A stretch of 64,000 nt of DNA from Chaetoceros tenuissimus (lineage: Eukaryota > Bacillariophyta > Thalassiosirophyceae > Chaetocerotales > Chaetocerotaceae), in assembly GCA_021927905.1 (NCBI GenBank), contig BLLK01000074.1, positions 806,001-870,000 of the forward strand. The letters are read 5' to 3'. Shown here piece after piece: positions 1 to 10,230 of this stretch. The notes under the pieces are model-generated. The model did not search any database. It was not told the origin of the DNA and saw nothing but the letters and a program-made list of their open reading frames with translations. The translations under genes and the position numbers were made by a program. Each line of letters starts with the position of its first letter. Position 1 is the stretch's first letter.

Positions 1-570
1 CTGGGTGGCATGAACACAGTGCAACATGGTATAGTTCAACATGGTCATCGGACTGGGAATATGATGATGCTTATTGAATTTATATGCTTTGGTTCACCAA
101 TTTTTCAACTGCCTTACATCGGACAATGTTGAAAGTATGAGTACAAAACTCAAAGCGCAATTGCAGACTTCGAAAATGCGAAACCTCCAATCTTGGTTGT
201 TTAATAAATTACTTGTAATATAAAATTGTTTTTGAAATTGAAGATAAATACTATATAAAATTCTTTTCAATAAAGATGATATCAATTTTTATCTGTCATT
301 TACTTGTAGTACAAACAACACTAGACTACAAGTTTTCAAATCCAAATTGCCTTGACCAATGACAATGAACTATTGCCCCATATTTACTTTATGTTCAGTA
401 TTATACCCCTCACATCAAAGATACCTTCAAGGGGAAGCTATCAACATAGGGTTTAGGGTTCGCATCAAAACATAACGAACAAAAAAAGTATGATGGTGAT
501 GTCGATTGTCTATCATAGAGAGTGTATTCTTTTATAATTTACTATTCCTTCTACTTCTTTATATATAAAA
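1..570. other. Intergenic, no gene seen
   Basis: AT-rich sequence with no convincing coding frame. A short TAGGGTTTAGGGTT-like stretch near 447-460 is a single copy and is not a telomere. The last 80 bases would be the promoter and 5' UTR of the next gene. Confidence 0.6.
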
Positions 571-1560
571 ATGAAGCTACAAGTATTTCTTCATCTCTCG
601 GTGCCCGTCGCAGTGAACTGCTTTTCTTCTGGAAACTTTGTAGGGACCAGAAGAACTTCATCCTCGTTGATTCGTCCATCGTCTTCATCAGCCGCATCTA
701 GGGCAACAACAAGATCTCGACTTGCAATTGACTTCACAGCTTTATTTGAACAAAGCAAAGAAACTGAACTTACAAAATCCGAATCAAATACTAAGAATGA
801 ATTGGAAATATCTGATACAGTTCAAAAGGTCATCACCAATATTTCATCTGGAGAACTGGGATCCAGAGGTGAAATATATTTTGCTATCCAAGCAGTTCTT
901 TTTCTATGTATCCTTTATGGAAATATCCCTGTCCTAGGCGATGTACTTACTTTTCTATTTGGACCAGTAGCATGCCTAGCTGGTGTAGCTGTAGCTGCTC
1001 TTGGTTTGAAAGATCTTGGAAGTAATTTGTCTCCTTTTCCAAAAGTACCCGAGAACACAGAATTAGTTCAAACTGGAATATTTGCCGAGATTCGTCATCC
1101 TATTTATGCAGGACTTTTGTGCTTCTCATTAGGATTATCCATTTGGACTGGATCAGCTATGCGTATGCTTTTGACTGGGGCTTTGTGGCTGCTATTGGAG
1201 AAAAAGAGTGACTATGAAGAAGCTTCCTTGGTTGAAACATTTGATGGATATTCAGAGTATAAAAACAAAGTCACTGGTAAATTCTTTCCAGCTCGACTAT
1301 TGGAGTCTCTTCCGTTTAATGTAAAGGAGATTTCGAGCACAGTCGAAACGAAAGCACAAACAACTGGAGTACAAGACGCAAACGTAGAGAGCTGTGACAA
1401 GTCCACTTCCAACAAGGCTGAATCAAATGAAACTGATGAAGAATCTGTAAAAGGAGTCTTTGCAGGGTATCGAGTCACAGAAGAAGAAAAGGATAGGCTC
1501 AAGGATGCAGCCCCAGATGAGAAAGAAGATGATGACAAGAATGATTCTTTGAAGCCTTAA
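571..1560 (+). CDS. Plastid-targeted ICMT-like (phospholipid/isoprenylcysteine methyltransferase family) membrane protein
   Basis: A 329-residue protein with one exon. The start (MKLQVFLHLSVPVAVNCF) is a signal peptide followed by a Ser/Thr/Arg-rich stretch, the layout of a diatom bipartite plastid leader, although the F is preceded by NC rather than the usual ASA. Residues about 105-215 hold hydrophobic segments around the family hallmark RHPIYAG (175-181), which belongs to the SAM-binding half of the ICMT/PEMT-type methyltransferases, with a downstream glutamate-rich EEASLVETFDGYSEYK segment also typical of the family. Known members methylate isoprenylcysteine, phospholipids or tocopherol/quinone-like substrates, and the substrate here cannot be read from sequence. 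The C-terminal 100 residues are low-complexity acidic/Lys-rich. Family assignment is good; substrate and plastid location are inference. Confidence 0.8.
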   Translation: MKLQVFLHLSVPVAVNCFSSGNFVGTRRTSSSLIRPSSSSAASRATTRSRLAIDFTALFEQSKETELTKSESNTKNELEISDTVQKVITNISSGELGSRGEIYFAIQAVLFLCILYGNIPVLGDVLTFLFGPVACLAGVAVAALGLKDLGSNLSPFPKVPENTELVQTGIFAEIRHPIYAGLLCFSLGLSIWTGSAMRMLLTGALWLLLEKKSDYEEASLVETFDGYSEYKNKVTGKFFPARLLESLPFNVKEISSTVETKAQTTGVQDANVESCDKSTSNKAESNETDEESVKGVFAGYRVTEEEKDRLKDAAPDEKEDDDKNDSLKP

Positions 1561-1700
1561 TCAAAGTCATGGTTATTCAAAACATCATTATTTAAAATTA
1601 GAACTACTTATATATATTCCCTCAAAAACGAGTTCCTTTCGAGCCAACTTTTTTCGATATTCTTTTTTCTCTTTGACCATGTTTATTCTATCAACGATCT

Positions 1701-3566
1701 TTAGTCATACATGTCATCACCGTCAGCTCCACCTCCATTTCCTCCACCGCCCATATCTGCATCTCCAAACCCGAAACCTCCATCCATGAGTAAATTCGCA
1801 GCCAACTCTTCATTCTTGTCACAAGCCAAATATGCCTGTGCAGCCTCAGCTCTATCAAATCCCATGGAAGCAAGTCTATCCACAGCCGCCATTTCTTCCG
1901 CACTCAATCTCAAAACTTGTTGTCCAGGCGCACCTCCACCACCTCCCATACCATCTTCCATTCCCATAGCATGCTGCATTGCATTTTGCAATTCTTCCGG
2001 TGGCATATTACTAATAGCCTGTGCAGTCATTCTCAATTGATCAGGAGTCAATCCCATCATGGCAGACATTTGAGACAATTGTTCTGGAGTCATGGTATCA
2101 ATCATTTGTGCGAGTTGAGCAGGGTTTCCTAATCCATCCATCATTTCCGGTGACAATTGTCCCGCACCCATTCCTACTCCCGAAGATGGAGCAGAAGTGC
2201 TAGAAGATGGAGCAGGTGCCGGTGCTGAACTACTAGATTCCGTCACGGGTTCATTCATGATTTGCAAAAACAATTCTTGATGAGAATTAATTTCTTGAAG
2301 TAGATCCGGTTGCTGTTGTCCAATTTGAGTGAGTACTTGTTGAAGAGTGGATGGGTTGGACTGTACGAGTTGTCTCAATTGATTGATTTGTGGATGATTT
2401 CTCAATTCTGCCAGTGGTTCATTACTACTAGTTGTAGAAGAAGAAGGAGCCGCTGGAGTAGCCGCAGTATTACTACTACTACTGATTGCATTTTGAATAT
2501 AATCTGGAATTCCATTCATGAGAAATTCCACAGCAACATCTGCATTACCTTTGGCAGCACGTAGACATGCTTTAACTTCTGGTTCAGGAAATCCCATGGC
2601 GGTAAGTTGTGCAATCGCTTCAGGAGGTACATCATTGTCAGAAGATGGTGCCGAAGGTGCAGATGGGGTAGCAGTCGATGGAGCTGCATTTGCAGGAGTC
2701 GCTGCAACTTCTGCAGTAGAAGTCGTTTTAGAAGAAGAATCAGCAGTAGTAGCAGTTTCTTCCTTTTTCGGAGGTGCAGGAGTCTTTGGTTCTGCAGCAG
2801 CAGGTGCCGGTGTTTTTGGTTCAGTTGTAGTAGCAGTAGAAGCAGCAGGAGCCGGTGCAGGAGCAGCAGCCTTTTTCTTTGCTTTTGAAACCATGACAAC
2901 AAGAAAAGCATTTGGCTTGAGTTGACAGTCAGCAATGGTATCTGTATCCTTGAGTACTTTTCCAGAATGAATGAGTTTCATGGATGCTGCTGGTAGTTCA
3001 CTCTTGCTTGTTTCCTAATATATGAAAAAGAATAAATGTAAATGAGAAATACGTAGAAGATGATAACAATAAGAGTCCATCCTAGCTTCATTTCATTTTC
3101 ATTCATTTTTCTATCCGAAATGATCATTTTTGATTTTCGGTGAGAAATTTTCAAAATGAAAATAGTTGACTTCAGAAATATCACCACATGAAAGCATCTT
3201 TCTATAGTTCCTATATTGCTTCATTTCAGTACTTGTTGTCATCTCAATTGTTAGATCCTGGAAAGAGACGAAAAGACGAAGCTCATTCTCTGTTCCGCCG
3301 ATTTCATTTTCCCGTTTTTCATTTTATTTTCAAAATTTTCCTGTTTTTCAATTTTTCAAATTTGTATTTCTCTATTTAAAGCCAACCTGCTGTGTGTTTC
3401 AATCCTCACTCTTTTTTATGAACAAACTACTCCTGCTAATAATAACGATGCCGCCAACGAAGTAGTAACGACTTACAATGATGTCCTTGACCTGTGCAAT
3501 GGTGTGAGATTCCTCCACCGTCACTTCAAACTTTTCTCCCTTGAGAGTCTTGACTGCCAATTGCAT
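1701..3566 (-). CDS. RAD23: RAD23 ubiquitin receptor / nucleotide excision repair protein
   Basis: Two exons: 3566-3477 and 3014-1701, with a 462-bp intron (GTAAGT donor, TATTAG acceptor). The joined protein is 467 residues. Exon 1 gives the start of a ubiquitin-like domain (MQLAVKTLKGEKFEVTVEES) and exon 2 continues it with KLIHSGKVLKD. The order then is UBL (1-75), Ala/Pro/Thr linker, UBA1 (about 160-200, AIAQLTAMGF), XPC-binding domain (about 231-286, NHPQINQLRQLVQSNP) and C-terminal UBA2 (about 398-443, RLASMGFDRAEAAQAYLACD). RAD23 carries polyubiquitylated proteins to the proteasome and stabilises XPC/RAD4. All canonical domains are present at normal length. The reading frame of exon 2 alone looks like a shorter protein starting at 2981, but it lacks half of the UBL, so the upstream exon decides the start. 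Confidence 0.95.
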
Positions 3567-3899
3567 ATTTATATATTGAAATAGTAATTAGTTATAGTTG
3601 TAGAATGTAGTCTATAGAGAAATGCGATTCAATAATAAAGAGAGGAGGAGGTCGTTGCTTTTATTCATCTGTTTACCTTCCACTGCTCTTCCAATCGGTT
3701 CTTTCATTTCTATTCTCTTTGCTTTCCTTTTCTTTCTCTTTTTTCAAAAGATGGGACTCACATTCATTTCATGACGTCACTTTTCTTGGAATGAAACTGC
3801 ATTGGGAAACGTTGAACCATCAATAGCAAGATATGTTAATGTTCATTTCATGCGCAGATACCAGATAGGTTGATATTATAATACAAGCACTGCATCACT
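3567..3899. promoter_or_regulatory. Divergent promoter of RAD23 and the plastid carrier gene, with a CRE palindrome
   Basis: This 333-bp stretch separates two divergent start codons. It holds a perfect TGACGTCA palindrome at 3772-3779, 121 bp before the carrier ATG. TGACGT-type elements are known as CO2/cAMP-responsive sites bound by bZIP factors in diatom carbonic-anhydrase promoters. Function here is inferred from the motif only. Confidence 0.45.
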
Positions 3900-5165
3900 A
3901 TGAAGTCTATTCTTTTATTTCTACTCTTGACAGCATCAGAATCTTTTACTCCTTTTCATGTAATTGAGAAGAGAAGCTTGAATAAAAGACATGTGATCGC
4001 TACAGAAACGAGAAAGAAGAATGGTGTCGTCCTTCATCAACATTTGAATCAACAAGAAAAAGATACTCAAATTGATACAATACCGACAAATACTGAAATA
4101 CAAAATAGAAGAGAATTCATTCAACAAGCTTCTCTAGCATTCGTAGCATCTTCTTTATTACTGTCATCTTCATCGGCACAAGCCATCGATACAGATGACT
4201 CATCTATTGAAGAAAAATTAGACAAATCAACCTCATCGGCACAAGCAATTGATACAGACACAACATCCATTGAAGAAACATTAGACAAATCATTTGAATT
4301 TCCAATTGATCCAAGATATTTCTTGGCAGGAGGAGGATGTGCTTCCTTTTCACACGGTATCGCTACACCATTTGATGTCATCAAGACTAAAATACAAACG
4401 AGTCCACAAGATTATGATGAGGGGTTCTTACCTTCTACTTTGAAAATGATTCAAGAGGAGGGAATTGGTGTACTTGCCAAAGGATTGGTGCCTACTCTCA
4501 TTGGATTTGGCTTAGAAGGTGCTGTTAAATTTGGTGTCTATGAAAGTTTGAAACCGACCATGGTGCAGCTATTACACATGGAGGATAAATTTATACCCTA
4601 TCTATTAGCAAGTATTGGAGCTGGAGCTGTGGCTTCGATCATGCTTGTACCTATGGAACGGGCGAGAATTAAAGTGGTGACTTCTGGTGAAGAGAATGTA
4701 GGTCCACTTGGTGGTGTTGGAGATTTGATCAAGGAGGATGGGTTGAATGCTGTGTTTTATGGATATTCGACAATGTTACTCAAACAAGTTCCATATACCA
4801 TGACCAAACAGGTTTCGTTTGAATTATTTGCTACAAATTTGTTTGCTTTTGCAACCACTAGTTTGGCACTTCCAGTCAATGAAGAAACTCGTTTGTTGAC
4901 GACTGTGGCATCGGCGTTTTGTGCATCCATCTTGGCATGTACTATTTCCCAACCGGGGGATGTACTATTGACAAAAACTCTAAAAGATAATGAAGGGGAT
5001 TCTCCAATTGCAAATGCTATCCAAGTATATCAAGACAAGGGATTTGCTGGATTTTATGCTGGATATGCAGCGAGATTGGCACATGTTGTATCCATTGTCA
5101 CGTCGCAATTGGTTGTGTATGATTACTTGAAGCAATTGTTGGGATTGCCTGCTACTGGATCGTAG
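3900..5165 (+). CDS. Mitochondrial-carrier-family (phosphate-carrier-like) protein with a plastid/thylakoid-type leader
   Basis: 421 residues, single exon. A signal peptide ends in a SESF|TPF motif (about residue 17), similar to the diatom plastid ASAF|AP site. A second leader-like stretch, RREFIQQASLAFVASSLLL then SSAQA (about 70-95), resembles a twin-arginine thylakoid signal. From about residue 141 come three carrier repeats, each with the P-x-[DE]-x-x-[KR] signature: PFDVIKTK, PMERARIK and a degenerate QPGDVLLTK. The segment GLVPTLIGFGLEGAVKFGVYE resembles the phosphate carrier (SLC25A3/PHT3 type). Between leader and carrier a 63-bp tandem duplication (about 4170-4293) repeats a 21-residue block. 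Expected role is solute, perhaps phosphate, transport across a plastid membrane. The family is clear; substrate and membrane are inferred. Confidence 0.85.
   Translation: MKSILLFLLLTASESFTPFHVIEKRSLNKRHVIATETRKKNGVVLHQHLNQQEKDTQIDTIPTNTEIQNRREFIQQASLAFVASSLLLSSSSAQAIDTDDSSIEEKLDKSTSSAQAIDTDTTSIEETLDKSFEFPIDPRYFLAGGGCASFSHGIATPFDVIKTKIQTSPQDYDEGFLPSTLKMIQEEGIGVLAKGLVPTLIGFGLEGAVKFGVYESLKPTMVQLLHMEDKFIPYLLASIGAGAVASIMLVPMERARIKVVTSGEENVGPLGGVGDLIKEDGLNAVFYGYSTMLLKQVPYTMTKQVSFELFATNLFAFATTSLALPVNEETRLLTTVASAFCASILACTISQPGDVLLTKTLKDNEGDSPIANAIQVYQDKGFAGFYAGYAARLAHVVSIVTSQLVVYDYLKQLLGLPATGS
4170..4293 (+). repeat. 63-bp in-frame tandem duplication in the carrier leader
   Basis: Two adjacent 21-codon units begin SSAQAIDTD and end in LDKS. 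They differ at only a few positions, and both keep an A-Q-A cleavage-like site, so the duplication gives two possible thylakoid-processing sites in tandem. Confidence 0.85.
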
Positions 5166-5269
5166 AAGTGATGAAGAAACTTGCGGTCAGGAACATGACA
5201 AAGAAATATGGAATGTCCTAAAAATCTCATGTTATTGAATATATTCATATAACTTTCCTATTTTTACAA

Positions 5270-5405
5270 TTGTATTTACTCGATTTCTCCGAACTATTTC
5301 TATTGTCAAGATTGCCGTGTCTTGATATAATTTCATGGATATCTTTCATTGATGGTTCCATTTCAGAGCAGATACGATGAAGTCGAAACTCTTTTTTCGA
5401 TGCCC
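5270..5405 (-). pseudogene. Remnant of a BspA-like LRR_5 protein tail
   Basis: The minus strand reads SEMEPSMKDIHEIISRHGNLD and then a deleted, scrambled end near SEKSSKY. The duplicate copy at 10930-11310 keeps more of the same tail, including GITPSEYLAANPF, which is the usual C-terminus of diatom BspA-like LRR_5 proteins. This fragment converges on the 3' end of the carrier gene and has no LRR repeats left, so it is a dead gene end. The rest of the carrier-to-5612 intergenic stretch holds no gene I can see. Confidence 0.5.
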
Positions 5406-5611
5406 CATCCAAGTTCACTTTCAATGCAAAAACCTGTCCCCCTTTCGTGGGACGGTCTGCACCGCGCACTTTACGCGCATGAATAGACCGTTGGACCACA
5501 GCCCTTCATGTCGACAGCCGTCCCTCTCACACACCACACCTCTCTCTTTTGTGTTTTTTTCATGATGACTATGGTAATCATGACACCTTGATATGCAATA
5601 TATTTTACAAA

Positions 5612-7091
5612 CTATGTTAGTAATCTGACTGCAGATGCAGTAGTACGTGCATCTCTAAACACTCCATGCGGAAGCATAGGCTGCACACGACGAGGCTGTC
5701 CATTGTTGACGTTTTCAACGTTTGTTGAACTACTTCGCTGTCTCTTCCTATTTTCCCGCTCTCTCCTCTTTCGTTCAGCAGTCTTGATACGAGCCTCTTC
5801 CTTCAGCTCAGGTACAGATCTACCTGTTTCAATTGACTTCTTGAGAAGTGCTTGGTGCTCCTCATACTTCATTGCAACATAGCTCCAATGAAGTTCCCCC
5901 TGTCGTGTCCGCTTCCTACCAACGTCTGTTTCTTTTGGCAGTAACAACTTATGCTGCATCAACAATTGCTTCTTTTCTTGAAACTTTGTGTTGAGTTGAA
6001 AGATACCCTCATCTCCCACAGGTTGAATCAACTCATCAATTGCAGCACAGTAGCGCCGAAGTCTCTTGAACATACGCTCAGATGCTGGATAATCTTTATT
6101 TGGGATATTCTTCAATGGGCAAATCTCTCTTCGACCAGAGAGAGTCATACCACGATGCCACTGTTGCCATATTAAAAAACATGAAATTCCTGGATCAAGA
6201 GAAAAGTCTTCTGGGAGGAGGTGAGTTTTATTATCCCTATTCCAAAAATAAAAATTGTTCACTGTCGTCTCAATAGTTCCTCCTTCGATTCGGCTAACAG
6301 TTTCGTTTCCATTTTCAGGAGAAGATGTCCTAACATTATCAACGGCTTGCTGCAATGTTGAAATTTGATTCTCTAATGGCTTTGTAATTTGTTCACGCAG
6401 AAGCTCAATAGTTAAATTTCCACCTCCTAATTGACGTTGGTCCAGATCTCGATAGAGTGCATCTGCAAAGGTATTCATCGTTTTCGTGATATGTTCGATG
6501 ATTCGCTCTTGGTTGACGTAAATCACGATATGCGCAGGAATACCTGTGAGGTCACCATGCTGCCAGTATGGTGCATCCTCCCAAGAATGTGTTACAGTAA
6601 CTGATCTTGTTACCTTTTCAACTAATGCATCAGAAGAAAAAAGAATTGTATTTCTCATAATAGATCTAAAGTAGAAAAAAAATTAGATTGACAATGTCAA
6701 AAATAAAAATAAATATCAATCACCGAACGTACCTATTAGGTTGCATTTTATCTATCAGCTCTTTTGCATAGCAAAGAGCTGCTGCTAATCCTATGGCAAC
6801 AGGTCGGAATGCAGTTTCAATAAGGCACGGAAAAAAAGCGTTTGCTATATTGTTCACATCATCCGTTGTACATGTTGCAGTTGCATCCTCTTCCTCATCG
6901 TTTATACGAAAATATGGCGGAGTACAGGCATATCTTTTGTCAAGAACTGGTAAACCAGCGACAACTCGACCGTCAAAAGCCATGTCACGAATAACTAAAT
7001 TTACAGGATAGAGGAACAAACACTGTCTGAATGCACTCTCTCCTATCCATTCAAGTTTCTTTCTCGAAAGTCTTACAAATATAAAAGACAT
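5612..7091 (-). CDS. Unknown protein, likely multicopy family; basic C-terminal tail
   Basis: Two exons, 7091-6733 and 6665-5612, with a 67-bp intron (GTACGT donor, CTTTAG acceptor), giving 470 residues in phase. The start is taken at ATG 7091; an in-frame stop lies just upstream. The sequence CTAATTGCAG right before this ATG looks like a splice acceptor, so a further 5' exon is possible. N-terminal half: LVIRDMAFDGRVVAGLPVLD, then APYWQHGDLTGIPAHIVIYV, then a helical region. Central block: LLPEDFSLDPGISCFLIWQQ, W-H-R-G, and later ASERMFKRLRRY. C-terminus: coiled, very basic KRRERENRKRQR, a plausible nuclear signal. I do not recognise a catalytic domain. The style recalls expanded heterokont families linked to nuclear or mobile-element functions, which is only an impression. 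Confidence 0.65.
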
Positions 7092-7097
7092 CTGCAA

Positions 7098-7434
7098 TTA
7101 GTAGATAAGGCACCATCTTCAATTCTTCTAAGTTCATGACTATGCATTATGCTGAATGTTTAAAGTTGAAATATTGAAAATGGCTATATTAGTACAATGT
7201 CATTCGTAAATTCAAAACACATCAACCGCCAACAAACCAGCAGAGCCACATCAGCAAAACAGATAAGAAAGTTGAAGATGTTGACTTTAAAATCCACATC
7301 AAACTCATAAAACTACCAATCTCATTCGCTCGAGACGAAGTGCCCGTGTTACTTTCCTCATTACTAGCTACTAGCTACTCCTATCATCCTCTTCTTCATT
7401 GTTGTCGTGACTGACAAGAAGACTCTCTGCAACT
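7098..7434. other. Divergent intergenic region
   Basis: 337 bp between divergent genes. Rich in A/T with no coding frame. The 3' part, about 7330-7434, is a pyrimidine-rich leader of the protease gene. No specific site could be assigned. Confidence 0.5.
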
Positions 7435-9517
7435 ATGCGTATCACCACTTGTTCTCTAGTACTAATGCTAGCCATTTCAGGCATGGCCGAAGCTCACGAT
7501 CATCGCCATCATCATCATCATGATCATCGTGAGCTAGAGGGAAAAGAAGAAGGAGGCTTTAATTGTGGAACTGACAGCCCAAATGCAGCCAAGCAAGCTC
7601 AAGCTCAAAAAGCTGTCGAAAATTGGCGTGCAGTAAAGGCTGCAAGCGCTGCCGACGATGGACCTATTGCAGAAACAACAACTACATCAGTCGTCATCCC
7701 TACTTATGTCCATTTAATTTATGGAAGCAACCCTTCCGAGAATGAAGTGATTGGAGATGCACAGCGTCAGATTGACGTATTGAATGAAGCATTGGATGGC
7801 AGTGGGTTTTCCTTTGATCTGAGGGAAGTGCAACAGTTTAAAAATCCAAGCTGGTGGACTTCTAGTAAAGATTCTAGCGAGGAAGAAGAGATGAAGACAC
7901 AAACAAGGGTAGGTGGCCCAGATGCATTGAACATTTGGTTCAACAATATACAAGGAGGACCTATTGGTCATGCAAGATTTCCATATGAGGTAGATGACGA
8001 TTTATCTATATGGAGTCGTTTGCTTGCATTCCACTAAAGATGGCGGAACTTTGACTAACTACAATGAAGGTGATATAGTAAGTTCAAAATTTCGAATATA
8101 TTTCTTTTTTGAAAGTATCAGATCAAGCAGTCGCATTCACACCAAACCTCCTTTTCTTTTATTTTTCTAGTTGGTTCACGAGGTCGGCCACTGGTAAGAC
8201 ATGTTACACGAACTTTGAAATTAAAACTCATTGAACTTCAAAACACTTTAACTTTCCTCATTTTAAATTTGTAGGCTTGGTCTCTATCATACCTTCCAAG
8301 GTAATGGTTGTGGCTCTCCAGGAGATTACGTAGATGATACTCCTGCAGAAGCAACACCAGCACGTATGTGTGATCTCACTCGCGATACATGTCCAAATGA
8401 CCCTGGGTATGATCCAGTTAAAAATTACATGGACTATACCAATAATGCTTGTATGGACCATTTTACCTCTGGTCAAATTGAAAGAATGCATGCCATGTGG
8501 GAAACTTATCGTATGGTACCTTCGGAAAGTCCGTCTTCAATTCCATCTATGGTACCTTCGGAAAGTCCGTCTTCAATTCCATCTTATGGTACCTTCGGAA
8601 AGTCCGTCTTCAATTCCATCTATGGTACCTTCAGATCAACCAAGTTTTGTTCCGACATCTTTGCCGAGCGATATGCCAAGTGGTAAGTGCCTTTATGACT
8701 GATATTTGTTGTTTTGCAAAAGCTGCTGTGTTTGCTATGCTGGTTTCACCATTCATTTGAATTACTAACTCTAATGCTTCATCTGTCTATTCCAACTCAA
8801 TAGACATTCCTTCAGACCAGCCAAGTTCACGTCCGTCATCCGTTCCAAGTGATCTACCAAGTGGTGAGTGATCATGGACTGTATTTTCGGTGATTGTCTT
8901 GCTCGCTCTGTCCATAGCTCGTGCATGAGTTGTTCTTTGGTGTTTTTGCTTGCTTGACTGCATATGTGTGTTTGTCTCATTGCAACTGTTCTGTACTAAC
9001 TGCAATGTTTCCTTTCGATCAATATTTAATAGACGTACCTTCGGATATTCCGTCATCTCTTCCATCCATGTTACCTTCAAATCAACCAAGTTTCGTTCCG
9101 TCTTCATTTCCAAGCAGTCTACCTTCACTAAGTCCATCTTTGTTTCCATCATCTGAGCCATCTTGGGTAGATGACGAGCAATGCAAGAAGAAGGAATCTG
9201 AGAATGACATATGTGCTGAACTCGACGGTCGCTGCAAGGTCAACTGTGAGGATGATGAAAACTTTGTCTGTGTCTCTGGTCTATGCTCTTATGATCGTAA
9301 TTGGGATAAGCCAACCAAGTCTCCAAAGATGCGTGAACTCGAGCAGTTAGAAGTTGAAGTTGTGGACATTGAGATTGCTGCAGATGGAAGTACTGAAAGA
9401 AAGTTGAAGGCAACCAAGGATCCTTCTGAGAAGGCAACTAAGGCTGCAAAGGCAACCAAGGCACCAAAGTCTAGCTGTGCATGCAGAGTTCCTAGAGCGC
9501 GTGGATGTGAGAAGTAG
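7435..9517 (+). CDS. Secreted M43-type (pappalysin/cytophagalysin) zinc metalloprotease with PSxxPS repeats; two apparent frameshifts
   Basis: Exons: 7435-8077, 8171-8193, 8275-8682, 8804-8863 and 9033-9517. A signal peptide (MRITTCSLVLMLAISGMAEA) precedes a His-rich tract. The M43 core holds the split zinc site HEVGHWLGLYHTF, whose HEVGHW half is encoded by a 23-nt microexon, and a Met-turn YMDYTNNACMDHF. A Ser/Pro tail of PSxxPS units follows, then a Cys-containing stretch and a Lys/Ala-rich end. PSxxPS tails occur in many secreted or wall-associated diatom proteins. Introns 3 and 4 share phase 1, and the 60-nt exon between them is a symmetric cassette. Two single-base shifts break the frame: near 8000-8010, where DDDLS should run into GVVCLHS, and at about 8585, where an extra T separates the second and third 36-bp repeats. 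Either the allele is dead or the assembly has errors. The family call is firm. Confidence 0.85.
8515..8622 (+). repeat. 36-bp tandem repeat (about 3 units) encoding MVPSESPSSIPS
   Basis: Three near-perfect units lie head to tail in the third exon of the metalloprotease gene. The third is offset by one extra T. Such perfect short arrays change copy number by slippage and are also prone to read and assembly errors. Confidence 0.9.
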
Positions 9518-10029
9518 ATTGTATTTCGATTTCGTCTTGCAAACAACAGTCATAGTGCTTGACTGTCGCCTGGTAATGGCTACCAAAGACATATATGTAC
9601 GAAGAACTCCTCGAACTTGGACGTTTTGTTGAGCCAAGTAAAAAAAAAGTGGAGAATAAGAAACGAAAATAAACCATATTCATATCAAAAAAGAAAAATA
9701 AAATAAAAAAGAGTGACCAGTGAAAAAATAGTGTTGTTAGGAACTCAAGTACGTATATGACCTTTTCTGCATTATATTTTCATTTTATTATTTGGAAAAG
9801 GAAACTGGTATTCAAGAAGACCACACAAGAGTCCACCATAGACGGCATAATCTTCGAAAAAAATTAAAATATGACGATTTATTGAACGAGTAAATTACCA
9901 GTATCACTAAATAAAGAAGCAAGAAGAAGAGAGACAAAAGAGCTATTTACTATTTCCACTTTCATTAGATATCTTTCCTCTGAATCATAATATTTCAATC
10001 TCCTCATTGTTCTTATAAACACCAAGTAA
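9518..10029. other. Intergenic, no gene seen
   Basis: AT-rich with A-runs near 9640-9710. No coding frame, RNA gene or terminal repeat was recognised. Confidence 0.5.
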
Positions 10030-10209
10030 TTATGAAGGTCATTAGATTCACCAATTGCCAACGCTATTCAGGTATATCAAGACAAGGGATTTGCTGGTTT
10101 TTATGCAGCGAGATTGGTGGCACAGCATGTTGCTTCCATTGTGACTTCACAGTTGGTTGTCTATGATTACTTGAAGCAATTGTTGGGATTGCCTGCTACT
10201 GGATCGTAA
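10030..10209 (+). pseudogene. Truncated copy of the 3' end of the carrier gene
   Basis: Reads in frame SPIANAIQVYQDKGFAGFY, then a small deletion, then QLVVYDYLKQLLGLPATGS and a stop, matching the last 55 or so residues of the carrier at 3900-5165. Only the C-terminus is present and no start or first two carrier repeats exist, so it cannot make a transporter. The homology continues into the 3' flank (10211-10230 and after 10860), showing that a genomic segment, not a transcript, was copied. Confidence 0.85.
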
Positions 10210-10230
10210 ATGATTGAAAACTTGCGGTTA

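Noticed and set aside
440-465. Telomere-like TTTAGGG sequence
   Set aside because: Only about one and a half units are present and genes lie on both sides, so it is chance or a promoter-type motif.
2518-2925. Plus-strand Ala/Val-rich and Arg/Ser-rich frames opposite RAD23
   Set aside because: They are mirror frames of the Ala/Pro/Thr-rich linker of RAD23, which has conserved domains on the minus strand.
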